Positions 46,330 to 54,775 of a stretch of 64,000 nucleotides of DNA are shown one piece after another. The position numbers and the translations under genes were made by a program. The notes under the pieces are model-generated. The model searched no databases, was not told where the DNA came from, and was given only the letters and a program-made list of their open reading frames with translations. The first letter of the stretch is position 1; each line of letters begins with the position of its first letter. Source of the DNA: Winogradskyella jejuensis (lineage in GTDB: Bacteria > Bacteroidota > Bacteroidia > Flavobacteriales > Flavobacteriaceae); the NCBI RefSeq assembly GCF_900129745.1, contig NZ_FQWS01000001.1:682001-746000 (forward strand), in the 5' to 3' direction.

Positions 46330-46871
46330 TGATAGTAAGGTGAAATCATTAAATAAACTACAACACCTGTTATAGCAACGTATAGCCATAACGGAAATGT
46401 GATTTTAGCAATCTTTTTATGGCGTTTTATATTATTGGTTATAGCTCTAACATATGTTACCAAGACAAAAGGAATAACAACTATGGATAGTAAAATATGT
46501 GTAATTAAGATGAAAAAATAAATGTATCTAATAACACCTTCTCCACCAAACTTTGTACTATCGCTAGTCATATGATAAGCCACGTACATCACCAAGAACG
46601 ATACTGATAACGCGATGGCAAATTTCATCAAGTTTTCATGCAATTTTCTATTTCTCTTTTTAATAGCTACTACAGCAGCAATCAATACAATTGCCGTTAG
46701 AGCATTAACTGAAGCGTAAATTGGCGGTAAAAACGTCAATGGCTCAACATCAAAACCAAGTCGTCTAAGATTAACCCCAAATAAAGCCGCTACAGCCACA
46801 GGAATAATAATAGATAGTGCTACAATCCATTTGTTGTATTTCTTTTCTTTTTCAATGTTTATGTCGCTCAT
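46326..46871 (-). CDS. DUF420 family membrane protein (CtaM-like)
   Basis: A 181-residue integral membrane protein with four or five helices, rich in His at helix ends (ENLMKFAIALSVSFLVMYVAYHMTSD, YFFILITHILLSIVV, NIKRHKKIAK). DUF420 proteins include Bacillus YozB/CtaM, which is needed to mature heme-copper oxidase. The position between SCO and the oxidase genes agrees. It lies 2 bases after the SCO stop. Confidence 0.85.
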   Translation of the reverse strand: MSDINIEKEKKYNKWIVALSIIIPVAVAALFGVNLRRLGFDVEPLTFLPPIYASVNALTAIVLIAAVVAIKKRNRKLHENLMKFAIALSVSFLVMYVAYHMTSDSTKFGGEGVIRYIYFFILITHILLSIVVIPFVLVTYVRAITNNIKRHKKIAKITFPLWLYVAITGVVVYLMISPYYQ

Positions 46872-46873
46872 TT

Positions 46874-47638
46874 TTACTCTTTTAAAAGTTTAGCAATATC
46901 TTCTTTTAAGATGCTTATCTCTTGAGGAATGCCTTCATCATCAACGCCTTCTTCTTCAGAAATAATTCCGTTGTAATAAATTAAAGGATTGTCCTTAGAT
47001 GTTAAACGCGAACGGATATAGCCTTCTTTGTCTATCAAGGCAAAGTTACCTGAATGTTCAAAGCCTGCTGCGTCTTCACCCTTGGCTGTATATAAATAGA
47101 AACCCTCATTTGCCAGTTTATAAATTTCTTCTTCATCTCCAGTCATTAAATGCCAATTAGGATTCGTTACGCCGTATTTTTCTGCGTAAGCTTTTAAAAC
47201 TTCAGGAGTATCTACCTCTGGCATAATAGTAAAGGACGCTACGCCAAAGTTGTTTTGATAATCTTTAAATTCATTTTGAATTTGTACCAAATTGTAATTC
47301 ATCCTTGGACATATCGTTGGACATGTGGTAAAGAAAAACTCCACTAAATACACCTTACCTAAATAATCTTCATTGGTAATTGTCTTTCCGTTTTGGTCTA
47401 TAAAACTAAACGCTGGCACTTTACGGTTACCACCATCTGCACTAGGAATATAAACCAAATCTGATTGATTTTTTTTAGGCTTCTCTATCTTTTGAGTTGA
47501 AACAGACTTACTACGACTTTCGTTTCGTGTTACATCTTCATTAGAGAGTCTATCTATAATTCTTGGGATAAAAATAATCCCAAATACTAAGATGATGAAT
47601 GCAATACCGATGTATGAATAATTGGTCTTTTTAGCCAT
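46874..47638 (-). CDS. SCO1/SenC family copper chaperone for cytochrome oxidase
   Basis: A 254-residue protein with an N-terminal membrane anchor (about 8-25) and a thioredoxin-like domain exposed to the periplasm. The copper ligands are present: C106-P-T-I-C110-P and His195 in GFEHSGNFALID. It delivers copper to the CuA centre of the oxidase. It follows the SCO-like paralogue gene by 3 bases. Confidence 0.94.
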   Translation of the reverse strand: MAKKTNYSYIGIAFIILVFGIIFIPRIIDRLSNEDVTRNESRSKSVSTQKIEKPKKNQSDLVYIPSADGGNRKVPAFSFIDQNGKTITNEDYLGKVYLVEFFFTTCPTICPRMNYNLVQIQNEFKDYQNNFGVASFTIMPEVDTPEVLKAYAEKYGVTNPNWHLMTGDEEEIYKLANEGFYLYTAKGEDAAGFEHSGNFALIDKEGYIRSRLTSKDNPLIYYNGIISEEEGVDDEGIPQEISILKEDIAKLLKE

Positions 47639-47641
47639 ATT

Positions 47642-48349
47642 TTATTGTTTTAAATCGTCTGCTCTTCTAGTCGTTGAATCGAATTTCCCTTTACGCTTTT
47701 GACGGTACTCAGTAAACAAAATCCGAATATCTTCACTCATTTTGTTCTTAATCACTGACACATCAATACAGTTGTAAGCACTTAGTGAAATTACCGGTTT
47801 CTTCTCTTCAATTTGTTGTTTTGTTCTATCGTCTAAGCGTCCACGTTGGTTCAATTCTTTATCAATAATAAACACATCATTAACTGATAAATCGTCTTTA
47901 AGTGGACTCTCAATTTTAAGGCTACGGTAAAGGTTCTTTATTTTATCTTCAGAACCATAGACATAATGCCAAAATCTTAGATCCTCGTAAGTAGCAATTT
48001 CTTTTTGAAGTTTTTCAACTTGGGATTCTGTGCCTCTTGGAGCCACGAGAACTAACTGAAATTTTTTAAATCCTTTGAACTTATCGTAAACCAACTCCTT
48101 AAGATTTGAAGTTGCTATTGTATTTTCTAGTGGTTGTTTCCCCAGAAATGCTAAAACGGTGATATGCTCTTCTAATTTTATTTTTTCTTCTGAATCTGAA
48201 AAAAATGAATTTAATTCTAAAACATTCTCATTAATGATATCTAGAGGTATGTAATTGTGTTTAGCCGGATATAACATCAACAAAAATGCTACAGGTAAAA
48301 AAAATAAAACACCTAGAACAGTATTACGCTTGAGATTGCTTTTTTTCAT
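47642..48349 (-). CDS. Membrane-anchored thioredoxin-fold protein, SCO-like without cysteines
   Basis: A 235-residue protein: one N-terminal helix (about 10-27), then a region that follows the thioredoxin/SCO plan (HITVLAFLGKQP, KFQLVLVAPRG, VNDVFIIDKELNQRGRLDDR, compare FALIDKEGYIRSRL of SCO). The CxxxC and His copper ligands are missing; the only cysteine visible is in SAYNCIDVSV. The ATG at 48349 is chosen because a promoter box lies just upstream. A structural role in oxidase assembly is inferred from context. Confidence 0.75.
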   Translation of the reverse strand: MKKSNLKRNTVLGVLFFLPVAFLLMLYPAKHNYIPLDIINENVLELNSFFSDSEEKIKLEEHITVLAFLGKQPLENTIATSNLKELVYDKFKGFKKFQLVLVAPRGTESQVEKLQKEIATYEDLRFWHYVYGSEDKIKNLYRSLKIESPLKDDLSVNDVFIIDKELNQRGRLDDRTKQQIEEKKPVISLSAYNCIDVSVIKNKMSEDIRILFTEYRQKRKGKFDSTTRRADDLKQ

Positions 48350-48353
48350 ACTG

Positions 48354-48361
48354 CAAAAATA
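48354..48361 (-). promoter_or_regulatory. -7 promoter box (TATTTTTG) 4 bases before the thioredoxin-fold gene
   Basis: On the minus strand TATTTTTG continues the T-tract of the terminator described next and ends 4 bases before the ATG. Same layout as at murI. If used, the mRNA would be practically leaderless. Confidence 0.4.
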
Positions 48362-48362
48362 A

Positions 48363-48390
48363 AAAAGGTGGTTTATATAAACCACCTTTT
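48363..48390 (-). terminator. Intrinsic terminator after the subunit IV gene
   Basis: A 28-base perfect palindrome (AAAAGGTGGTTTA and TAAACCACCTTTT) followed on the minus strand by more T, 28 bases after the subunit IV stop. It separates the oxidase structural genes from the assembly genes. Confidence 0.88.
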
Positions 48391-48417
48391 AATATCATTT
48401 AACGCTATATATAACGT

Positions 48418-48864
48418 TTAAAAATCACGTTTAATTAATGCATCATCAGTATTATATACTTCGAATACATATCCACCTTCTTGTAAAAGGATAAAAATCA
48501 AATAACAAATTAAGAAAACACCTGTCCAAACTACCATACGACGTAAGCTAGACTTCTCATCGCGCATGTGCATAAAGTCCCAAGTGATGTAGTACGCTTT
48601 TACGATTGTTAAAACAATGAAGATTAAGTTTAGCGGCTTCATGTAAATAAAAGGCGACAAGATAATATTGTATAATGTTGCAAAGAAACCACCTTCCATA
48701 GGGTCAAGCCAAGTATGCATTAAGCTTTCTGGCTTATAAATACCTAAAACAACCTCTATAGCAGTTACTAAAGTTAAGAATGCTAATACACCCCAAATCT
48801 TTTGGGTGTTAGACTTAAATTTCCAAAGTCCTCTAAATATTTCTAATTTATGTGCGTGTGCCAT
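48418..48864 (-). CDS. Cytochrome c oxidase subunit IV-type protein (CtaF/CyoD-like)
   Basis: A 148-residue membrane protein with three helices: WGVLAFLTLVTAIEVVLGIYK, LILSPFIYMKPLNLIFIVLTIVKAYYITWDFMHMR and RMVVWTGVFLICYLIFILLQEGG. The motif VKAYYI-x-x-x-FMHMR is characteristic of prokaryotic COX4. It is a small accessory subunit of the heme-copper oxidase. It lies 20 bases after the larger subunit III gene. Confidence 0.9.
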   Translation of the reverse strand: MAHAHKLEIFRGLWKFKSNTQKIWGVLAFLTLVTAIEVVLGIYKPESLMHTWLDPMEGGFFATLYNIILSPFIYMKPLNLIFIVLTIVKAYYITWDFMHMRDEKSSLRRMVVWTGVFLICYLIFILLQEGGYVFEVYNTDDALIKRDF

Positions 48865-48884
48865 TGTTATGCTATTATCTTAAA

Positions 48885-49886
48885 TTAAACTAGGTAGAAG
48901 AATGTAAATACAAATACCCAAACTAAATCTACAAAGTGCCAGTACAATCCAACTTTTTCTACCATTTCGTAGCTTCCTCTTCTCTCGTATGTTCCTAAAA
49001 TAACATTAAAGAAAATAATGATATTGATTACCACACCAGAAAATACGTGGAAACCGTGAAAACCTGTGATAAAGAAAAAGAAATCAGCAAATAAAGATGT
49101 TCCATATTCATTAACAACAAGGTTTGCACCTTTAACTACTAATTTACCGTTTTCTTTAATCTGCTTTAAAGACTCTTCTCTAGATAGTACTGTTTTTTCA
49201 CCTTCTTCGTTAATAATTTGATTACGTACCAATATATTAGGATTGGCTTCTAAGCCCTTGTATATTTCATTAACTGTATAATCTGGAAGTGGTGCTTCGT
49301 CAACAAACCATAATCCATTTTTGCGTTCATGCTCTACTCTAACATCTGTTACAGGAACAGCAAAATCATCAATAGAAATACGTTTGAATTTTTGCTCACC
49401 GTCTACATTTACATACTCACCAAACTGAAGAATATTACCACCTTTTGTTTGTACAGCACCGTAATCTCCTTGGATAAATGTTGCCCATTCCCAAGCTTGT
49501 GAACCAACGAAAATTGCACCACCAATAATGGTTAAAAACATGTAAAGTGTAACTTTAGCTTTGTTCATATGATGTCCAGCATCTACAGCTAATACCATAG
49601 TTACAGAAGACATGATAAGAATGAATGTCATGAAAGCAACATAAATCATTGGTAATTCTTGACCGTGTAAAAATGGCACGTGGGTAAATACCTCATCGGC
49701 AATTGGCCATTCTTTTATAAATTTAAATCTTGAAAATCCGTAAGCTGCTAAAAACCCTGAGAATGTTAAGGCATCAGACACGATAAAAAACCACATCATC
49801 ATTTTTCCATAACTCGCGCCTAGTGGCTTATTTCCACCGCCCCAAGTTTTGCCTTCTGTACCAGTATTTGCTACTGTAGTATCCAT
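48885..49886 (-). CDS. Cytochrome c oxidase subunit III with a large soluble insert
   Basis: A 333-residue subunit III homologue. Helices at the start (GKMMMWFFIVSDALTFSGFL) and the end (FFFFITGFHGFHVFSGVVINIIIFFNVILG and YWHFVDLVWVFVFTFFYLV) fit the family, but residues about 135-260 are a hydrophilic insert (QTKGGNILQFGEYVNVDGEQ onward) with no family counterpart in textbook subunits. It follows the shorter subunit III gene by 36 bases. Inserts like this occur in Bacteroidota oxidases. Confidence 0.92.
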   Translation of the reverse strand: MDTTVANTGTEGKTWGGGNKPLGASYGKMMMWFFIVSDALTFSGFLAAYGFSRFKFIKEWPIADEVFTHVPFLHGQELPMIYVAFMTFILIMSSVTMVLAVDAGHHMNKAKVTLYMFLTIIGGAIFVGSQAWEWATFIQGDYGAVQTKGGNILQFGEYVNVDGEQKFKRISIDDFAVPVTDVRVEHERKNGLWFVDEAPLPDYTVNEIYKGLEANPNILVRNQIINEEGEKTVLSREESLKQIKENGKLVVKGANLVVNEYGTSLFADFFFFITGFHGFHVFSGVVINIIIFFNVILGTYERRGSYEMVEKVGLYWHFVDLVWVFVFTFFYLV

Positions 49887-49922
49887 ATAACGTATTTAAT
49901 TTTTAAGATTTGACAAAAATAA

Positions 49923-50513
49923 TCAAATTATGTATCTAAAAAAATATAAAAATAGAAATAGAGCCACCCATAAAATGTCTATAAAATGCCAGAAATGTGC
50001 TACTAATTCTAGACCTAGCATCTGCTTTGATGAATATTTCTTATTTAGATTATTTATAATTACAATAACTAAGCTTATGAGACCTGCTATAACATGTGCA
50101 ATATGCACAACAGCGATTACATAAATAAATGAAATGGTAACATTACTCGTAGCTCCGGTAAAATAATAACCATCTGCTACAAATTCTGAAAAACCTTGGA
50201 ATTGGTTATATACAAAAAATACACCCAATGCAAACGTTACTAATAACCAAATACTTGTCTGGCTAATATTGTTCTGTTTCATGGCTCGTTTAGCCAAAAT
50301 CATAGTTATACTGCTTGCTACGATAACAAAAACAGATATTAGAAACGCCTGTGGTAATTCAAAATCTACTAACCAATCTTCACGTTTTCTACTCACAATA
50401 AAAGCACTAGTAAGTCCAGCAAACGTCATGATTAATGAGCCAATACCAAACCAAAGCATCATCTTTTTAGAGCGTGCTTCTTTTTCTTGTTGTGTTCCTT
50501 GAGTTAAATCCAT
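49923..50513 (-). CDS. Cytochrome c oxidase subunit III (short form)
   Basis: A 196-residue membrane protein with five helices and the family motif LELVAHFWHFIDILWVALFLFLYF at the end. It differs from the adjacent longer subunit III, so the oxidase carries two subunit III-type proteins or serves two complexes. It begins 1 base after the CtaB gene ends, so the genes are coupled. Confidence 0.9.
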   Translation of the reverse strand: MDLTQGTQQEKEARSKKMMLWFGIGSLIMTFAGLTSAFIVSRKREDWLVDFELPQAFLISVFVIVASSITMILAKRAMKQNNISQTSIWLLVTFALGVFFVYNQFQGFSEFVADGYYFTGATSNVTISFIYVIAVVHIAHVIAGLISLVIVIINNLNKKYSSKQMLGLELVAHFWHFIDILWVALFLFLYFFRYII

Positions 50514-50514
50514 A

Positions 50515-51459
50515 TTAGCTTAAAAATTTATCGGCTACAAAAACAATTTGTAATAATGTGATATAAATAACACTAGAAAGCATCAACTGTTTTGCCGCTT
50601 TAGGTGTTCTCAATTTAAAGAGTTGAAGGGCATAATAAATCATTATTAGACCAAGTAAAAAGACTACAATAGCCCCTACGATAGACAATTTCAAATCACC
50701 TGTAAATCCAAAAACCGGAATTATAGATGCTATTAATGTCCAAATCGTGTACATAATTATCTGTACTGCTGTTCCTTTATCTGGTTTTCCCGTAGGCAAC
50801 ATAAAAAAGCCTCCTTTTTTATAGTCTTCATGCAAAAACCAACCTATAGCCCAAAAATGAGGGAACTGCCAAAAAAACTGAATTGCAAACAAAGTTCCTG
50901 GCTCAATACCAAACTCACCCCTGGCCGCAACCCAGCCTAGCATAAATGGTATAGCACCTGGAATAGCTCCAATAAACACTGCGATTGGTGTTTTAGTTTT
51001 AAGTGGCGTATACATACAGGTATAAATAAATATAGAAATAGCACCGTACATAGCCGTTTTTGGGTTTATTACATATAGAGTAGCAATACCCGCTAAAGTG
51101 AATAGTACCGCAATAACAAACGCTGTATTCACAGACATACGCCCAGCAGGGATTGGTCTGTTTTTAGTACGGTCCATTAAGGCATCTAAATCTTTTTCTA
51201 TGATTTGATTATAAGCGTTAGAAGCGCCTACCATAAAGTAACCTCCAATGGCCAATAACAGCAATGTTGTAAAGCTAATCGTTTCAGCACCTAAAAAATA
51301 ACCCGCGATTGAAGAAAACACCACGCTAATGGACAATCCCATTTTGGTAATTTCTTTAAAATCTGTCCAAATAGAGACAACAGAAACTGTAGATTTTATA
51401 GTGCTCAATGCTAGATTATTTGCGACTGCAAAGATAACTTGAAAATTGGTTTTGAACAA
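50515..51459 (-). CDS. ctaB: Protoheme IX farnesyltransferase CtaB
   Basis: A 314-residue UbiA-family enzyme with about nine helices that makes heme O from protoheme IX. The substrate motif is ASNAYNQIIEKDLDALMDRTKNRPIPAGRM, and a second Asp-containing loop lies at WFLHEDYKKGGFFMLP. The first 30 residues are atypical (MFKTNFQVIFAVANNLALS...), so the start is uncertain. It begins the oxidase cluster; the next gene on the other strand diverges 91 bases away. Confidence 0.94.
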   Translation of the reverse strand: MFKTNFQVIFAVANNLALSTIKSTVSVVSIWTDFKEITKMGLSISVVFSSIAGYFLGAETISFTTLLLLAIGGYFMVGASNAYNQIIEKDLDALMDRTKNRPIPAGRMSVNTAFVIAVLFTLAGIATLYVINPKTAMYGAISIFIYTCMYTPLKTKTPIAVFIGAIPGAIPFMLGWVAARGEFGIEPGTLFAIQFFWQFPHFWAIGWFLHEDYKKGGFFMLPTGKPDKGTAVQIIMYTIWTLIASIIPVFGFTGDLKLSIVGAIVVFLLGLIMIYYALQLFKLRTPKAAKQLMLSSVIYITLLQIVFVADKFLS

Positions 51460-51550
51460 CGTAAAACCTTAGTTATTCTTTATTTGAAATCGTTTTATGT
51501 AAGAATATTTAATTTTAGGCGACATATAGGCTTTAGAACTGACACAAAAC

Positions 51551-52428
51551 ATGAAATATTTCTTCTCCTTTTTTATTGTATTAACTACTACTATTGGCTT
51601 TTCGCAAGGTCGTTTTGATACTATTGAAATAAAATCCGAAAAACTATCAGATAATGTATATGTGCTTTTTGGAGCCGGAGGAAATATTGGTGTCTCTGTA
51701 GGTGAAGACGGTGTTTTTGTGATTGACGACCAATTTGCACCTTTATCTGAAAAGATTTTAGCCAAAATAAAAACCCTAAGCGATAAACCGTTAAAGTTTT
51801 AGTAAACACGCACTGGCATGGCCACCATACCGGCGGAAATGAAAATATGGCAAAAGCGGGTGCTACCATTATTGCACACAATAACGTTAAAACAAGACTA
51901 TTAAATCCACGACGTGATGGTAGCAGCAATCCTAAAGAAGCCTTGCCTGTTATTACATTTAAGGAACAACTTTACATAACCATTAATGGTGAGCCCGTTG
52001 GCGTGTTTCATGTAGCCAATGCACATACAGATGGTGATGCTATGCTCTATTTTACTGAAAGTAATATTCTACACACAGGAGACACCTACTTTAAAGGTCG
52101 TTATCCTTACATAGACTTAAATTCAGGTGGAAGTGTTAACGGTTATATCGAAGCTGTAAAACGCGGTTTCATTCTAGTGGACGACAGAACTAAGATTATT
52201 CCAGGCCATGGCACTATTGCGAATAAAGAAGATTATAGAACTTTCTTAAAAATGCTCGAAACCTTAAAAGCCAATATTTCTCAAGCCATTGCTGAAGGTA
52301 AAACTGAAGACGAAGTAAAAGCTGATGAATCACTAACAAAACAATACGATGATTTAGGTTACGGCAGTGGTTTTATTAATAGCGAACGTATTCGTGTAAC
52401 GTTTTATAAGAGTTTGAAAGAGGAATAG
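51551..52428 (+). pseudogene. Metallo-beta-lactamase-fold hydrolase, broken by a frameshift
   Basis: Two frames form one gene. The first (51551-51802) gives a signal peptide (MKYFFSFFIVLTTTIGFSQG) and the opening of an MBL-fold protein, ending PLKF-stop. Dropping one T from a run at 51797-51800 caused the break: adding a T back gives ...KFLVNTHWHGHHTGGNENMAKAG, joined to the second frame. That frame ends at 52428 and holds the later motifs NAHTDGDAMLYF, HTGDTYF and IIPGHGT. The metal motif reads HWHGHH where HxHxDH is usual, so one ligand Asp is replaced by His. Either a real pseudogene, or a sequencing error at the T-run plus a natural variant. Confidence 0.85.
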
Positions 52429-52444
52429 CTCTTTTTGATAACTT

Positions 52445-52528
52445 GAGTCATGTCGATACGAAGTGAAACATCACATCATCTACTTCAAAATTATGAGATT
52501 TCTCCTCGTTCCTCGTTCGAAATGACTC
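52445..52528. repeat. Intergenic element with 12-base inverted ends
   Basis: GAGTCATGTCGA (52445-52456) and TCGAAATGACTC (52517-52528) are inverted copies with one mismatch, around a 60-base centre that includes TCCTCGTTCCTCG. The layout and the terminal AATGAC resemble the spacer at 549-593. Elements of this look are common between genes in Flavobacteriaceae. It lies between two convergent genes, 17 bases after the broken hydrolase. Confidence 0.5.
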
Positions 52529-52551
52529 GTCAGCTCCATTAAAATGTTGAT

Positions 52552-54663
52552 TTAAAAATCATTATACCAATTGAACAAGTCAGTGCGTACACCAAAACTT
52601 ATCCAAGTCGTGTTGGTGCGGTTTACAAATGCTGTTTCTGCGGTTGGGTCGAAGTTTCGGTAATTGATATTTGTAAATACTTTAAGATTACTCACAGGGT
52701 TAATAATATAGCCTGCCATCAACTCACCATGAAATACTGAGGTGTTATTCCCTTGACCAATTTCAATGCCTGTATCCGCTGGTCGGTCGTTTTCAGTTCC
52801 ATAGATATCACCACCGTAATAGAAATTATCTGTACCATCTCTAAAATCAAAACCACGCTCACCAATAATTAACTTTGCATCAGCAAACCAACGCTTATAA
52901 TTGTAACGACCAATGAGGACTAACTCTCTAAAGTTATTTCCCCATAAATGTGCCATAGATTGGTTATTGTGTCCATAATTAAGCACAATGGTATTATGAG
53001 AATACGTATACGGACGTACTTGGTTATATTCGGCCTGGAGTAATAAACCATCAACATTAAAAGCATTGTAATATTTTGCTCCCAATTGAAAACCGAACTT
53101 GTTTTTCCAGCTTTGGTTTCCGCCTTTAACATCAGATAACGAGAATTCATCGACTATAAACTGTCCGTATAAATTCACCTTATTATTCCATTTGTATTTT
53201 GCCGACAATCCTAAAACAGCATTACCCGCATCTTGTCCTGTACTAAACTCTATTGCTCTTAGAAAAATGAGTGGGTTAAGATAGTTAACATCAAACCCTC
53301 GGTCGTTGGAGTTGGTCCAAATTACAGATTCAAAAAAGCCAAGATTGAGACGTTTAGATATATTCCAACTTAAATAATGGTTAGCCATATACTTGGTTAA
53401 AAAGGCCCCATCTTCAACAACTTCAGGACGCACATCTTTTAGCGCCATCCATGTACTGGTGTATTTTATTTTCCAAAATTTAAGATTGGTTTTTAAAAAT
53501 GGAGACGGACTAGCCACATCACTCTGAAATAATGAACGGTAACCATCACCTATAAAGTTTTTGCCATGACCAAATTGGATATTCAAAAACTTGGCAGGCG
53601 TATAAGACAAATAAGCTTCAGCAACTGGGTAATCGTAAGCATCGTCTTTAAAACGTTTGGCTATCCCTCGCCCAGGTATAATCGCTGGGTCAGGACCAAA
53701 AGCTTTTAAGCTCTCCGCATATTGGTTAAAATATTGTGCAAATCGCCCTTGGCTTTCGTAAAAAGATGTTGTGAAATTTAATCGTTTACCTAAACCCGCT
53801 TGAATAAATACACCTCTTGTATTATTGTATGTTGAGCCACCTTCAGAATCGCTACCTGCTTGTAAATCTAGAATAGGATCTACCGTAAACCAATAATCTT
53901 TACCTTGAACTTGCACTAAATGCTCATCCCAAAGTTTACGCCCTAACCACGACTCTGCATTTTTAGAAAGCCCCTCTTTTTCGGCTTTAAAATCGTAATA
54001 CGGTGCTACATCATCATATAGAAATGGTTTTGCCGCCGTATGAGAATTAGTACCTATAGCATTCATATTTGCATCAAACCGTGCATAGTAGGTATGCGTA
54101 AACGGAATATTAAGCTGACTGCTATATTCGCGCTTATCATAAGGTTTTAGAGACGCATTGATACTGTCTATTTCGTTTGAAAGAACTGCATTTAAATTTT
54201 CATCTTTTTGCTTCTTCTTTTTAGACACAACAGCTTCCTCTTTCAAACTTATTTCAGATGGTTTTAGCAGAGGTATATTAATCTTTGTAGAATATTGCAC
54301 ATAGGTTGGTTTGCCATCGTACATCGCTGGTGTAATCGTTGGTAATTCTGAAAAGACGCGTTTGGTCTCGTCTTTTAGTTCTTCATAAGCACCATCGACA
54401 AATATAATTTGGAATTTTCCTTCTATATCCACTTCAAAAAGAATCTTAACATCGCCTTTGTAATTTTCTGAGCTAACCACTTCTGGTATTTTGAAGTTTT
54501 CAAAAATGAAACTATGCAACTGAAATCTAAAGCATTCTTGTATGTCTTCGAATGGTTTTGATTCGCACTCAGGAAACACAGGTGGTTTTTGGTAATTAAT
54601 TTCGGTTTGAGAAGTCGCTTTAAAAGAAGCTAATAATAGAATAAAAGCAATAATGTACCGCAT
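52552..54663 (-). CDS. RemB-like gliding protein: TonB-C-like domain plus outer-membrane barrel
   Basis: A 703-residue protein. A signal peptide (1-18) precedes a module at about 20-135 that resembles the TonB C-terminal domain (PVFPECESKPFEDIQEC, ILFEVDIEGKFQIIFVDGAYEELKDETKRVF). A charged linker, then about 180-703 of repeated amphipathic strands and a phrase YFDANMNAIGTNSHTAAKPF. I recognise the whole as the type annotated gliding motility protein RemB; this name is from memory of the family and not certain. The stop is at 52552 and the ATG lies in front of a clean signal peptide. Its neighbour is the second TonB gene. Confidence 0.7.
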   Translation of the reverse strand: MRYIIAFILLLASFKATSQTEINYQKPPVFPECESKPFEDIQECFRFQLHSFIFENFKIPEVVSSENYKGDVKILFEVDIEGKFQIIFVDGAYEELKDETKRVFSELPTITPAMYDGKPTYVQYSTKINIPLLKPSEISLKEEAVVSKKKKQKDENLNAVLSNEIDSINASLKPYDKREYSSQLNIPFTHTYYARFDANMNAIGTNSHTAAKPFLYDDVAPYYDFKAEKEGLSKNAESWLGRKLWDEHLVQVQGKDYWFTVDPILDLQAGSDSEGGSTYNNTRGVFIQAGLGKRLNFTTSFYESQGRFAQYFNQYAESLKAFGPDPAIIPGRGIAKRFKDDAYDYPVAEAYLSYTPAKFLNIQFGHGKNFIGDGYRSLFQSDVASPSPFLKTNLKFWKIKYTSTWMALKDVRPEVVEDGAFLTKYMANHYLSWNISKRLNLGFFESVIWTNSNDRGFDVNYLNPLIFLRAIEFSTGQDAGNAVLGLSAKYKWNNKVNLYGQFIVDEFSLSDVKGGNQSWKNKFGFQLGAKYYNAFNVDGLLLQAEYNQVRPYTYSHNTIVLNYGHNNQSMAHLWGNNFRELVLIGRYNYKRWFADAKLIIGERGFDFRDGTDNFYYGGDIYGTENDRPADTGIEIGQGNNTSVFHGELMAGYIINPVSNLKVFTNINYRNFDPTAETAFVNRTNTTWISFGVRTDLFNWYNDF

Positions 54664-54723
54664 ACGTCTAGGAGCAAAATTTACAGTTGAAAGATACTAT
54701 TTTTTTAATGGCGTATAAAAACA

Positions 54724-54752
54724 AAAAGCCGTTATTAAATATAACGACTTTT
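54724..54752 (-). terminator. Intrinsic terminator after the second TonB gene
   Basis: AAAAGCCGTTAT (54724-54735) pairs with ATAACGACTTTT (54741-54752), one C/A mismatch, followed on the minus strand by T-rich DNA. It lies 24 bases past the TonB stop. Confidence 0.75.
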
Positions 54753-54775
54753 GCTTCGATTAATGATTGATGAAA

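Noticed and set aside
51551..51802. An independent short secreted protein of 83 residues
   Set aside because: Its sequence is the N-terminal half of an MBL-fold enzyme and continues in the next frame after one base, so it is a fragment and not a stand-alone gene.
51469..51929. Two minus-strand frames (98 and 102 codons) overlapping the broken hydrolase gene
   Set aside because: They lie antisense to a recognisable MBL-fold gene and show no independent family or start signal. They do not make a separate gene.
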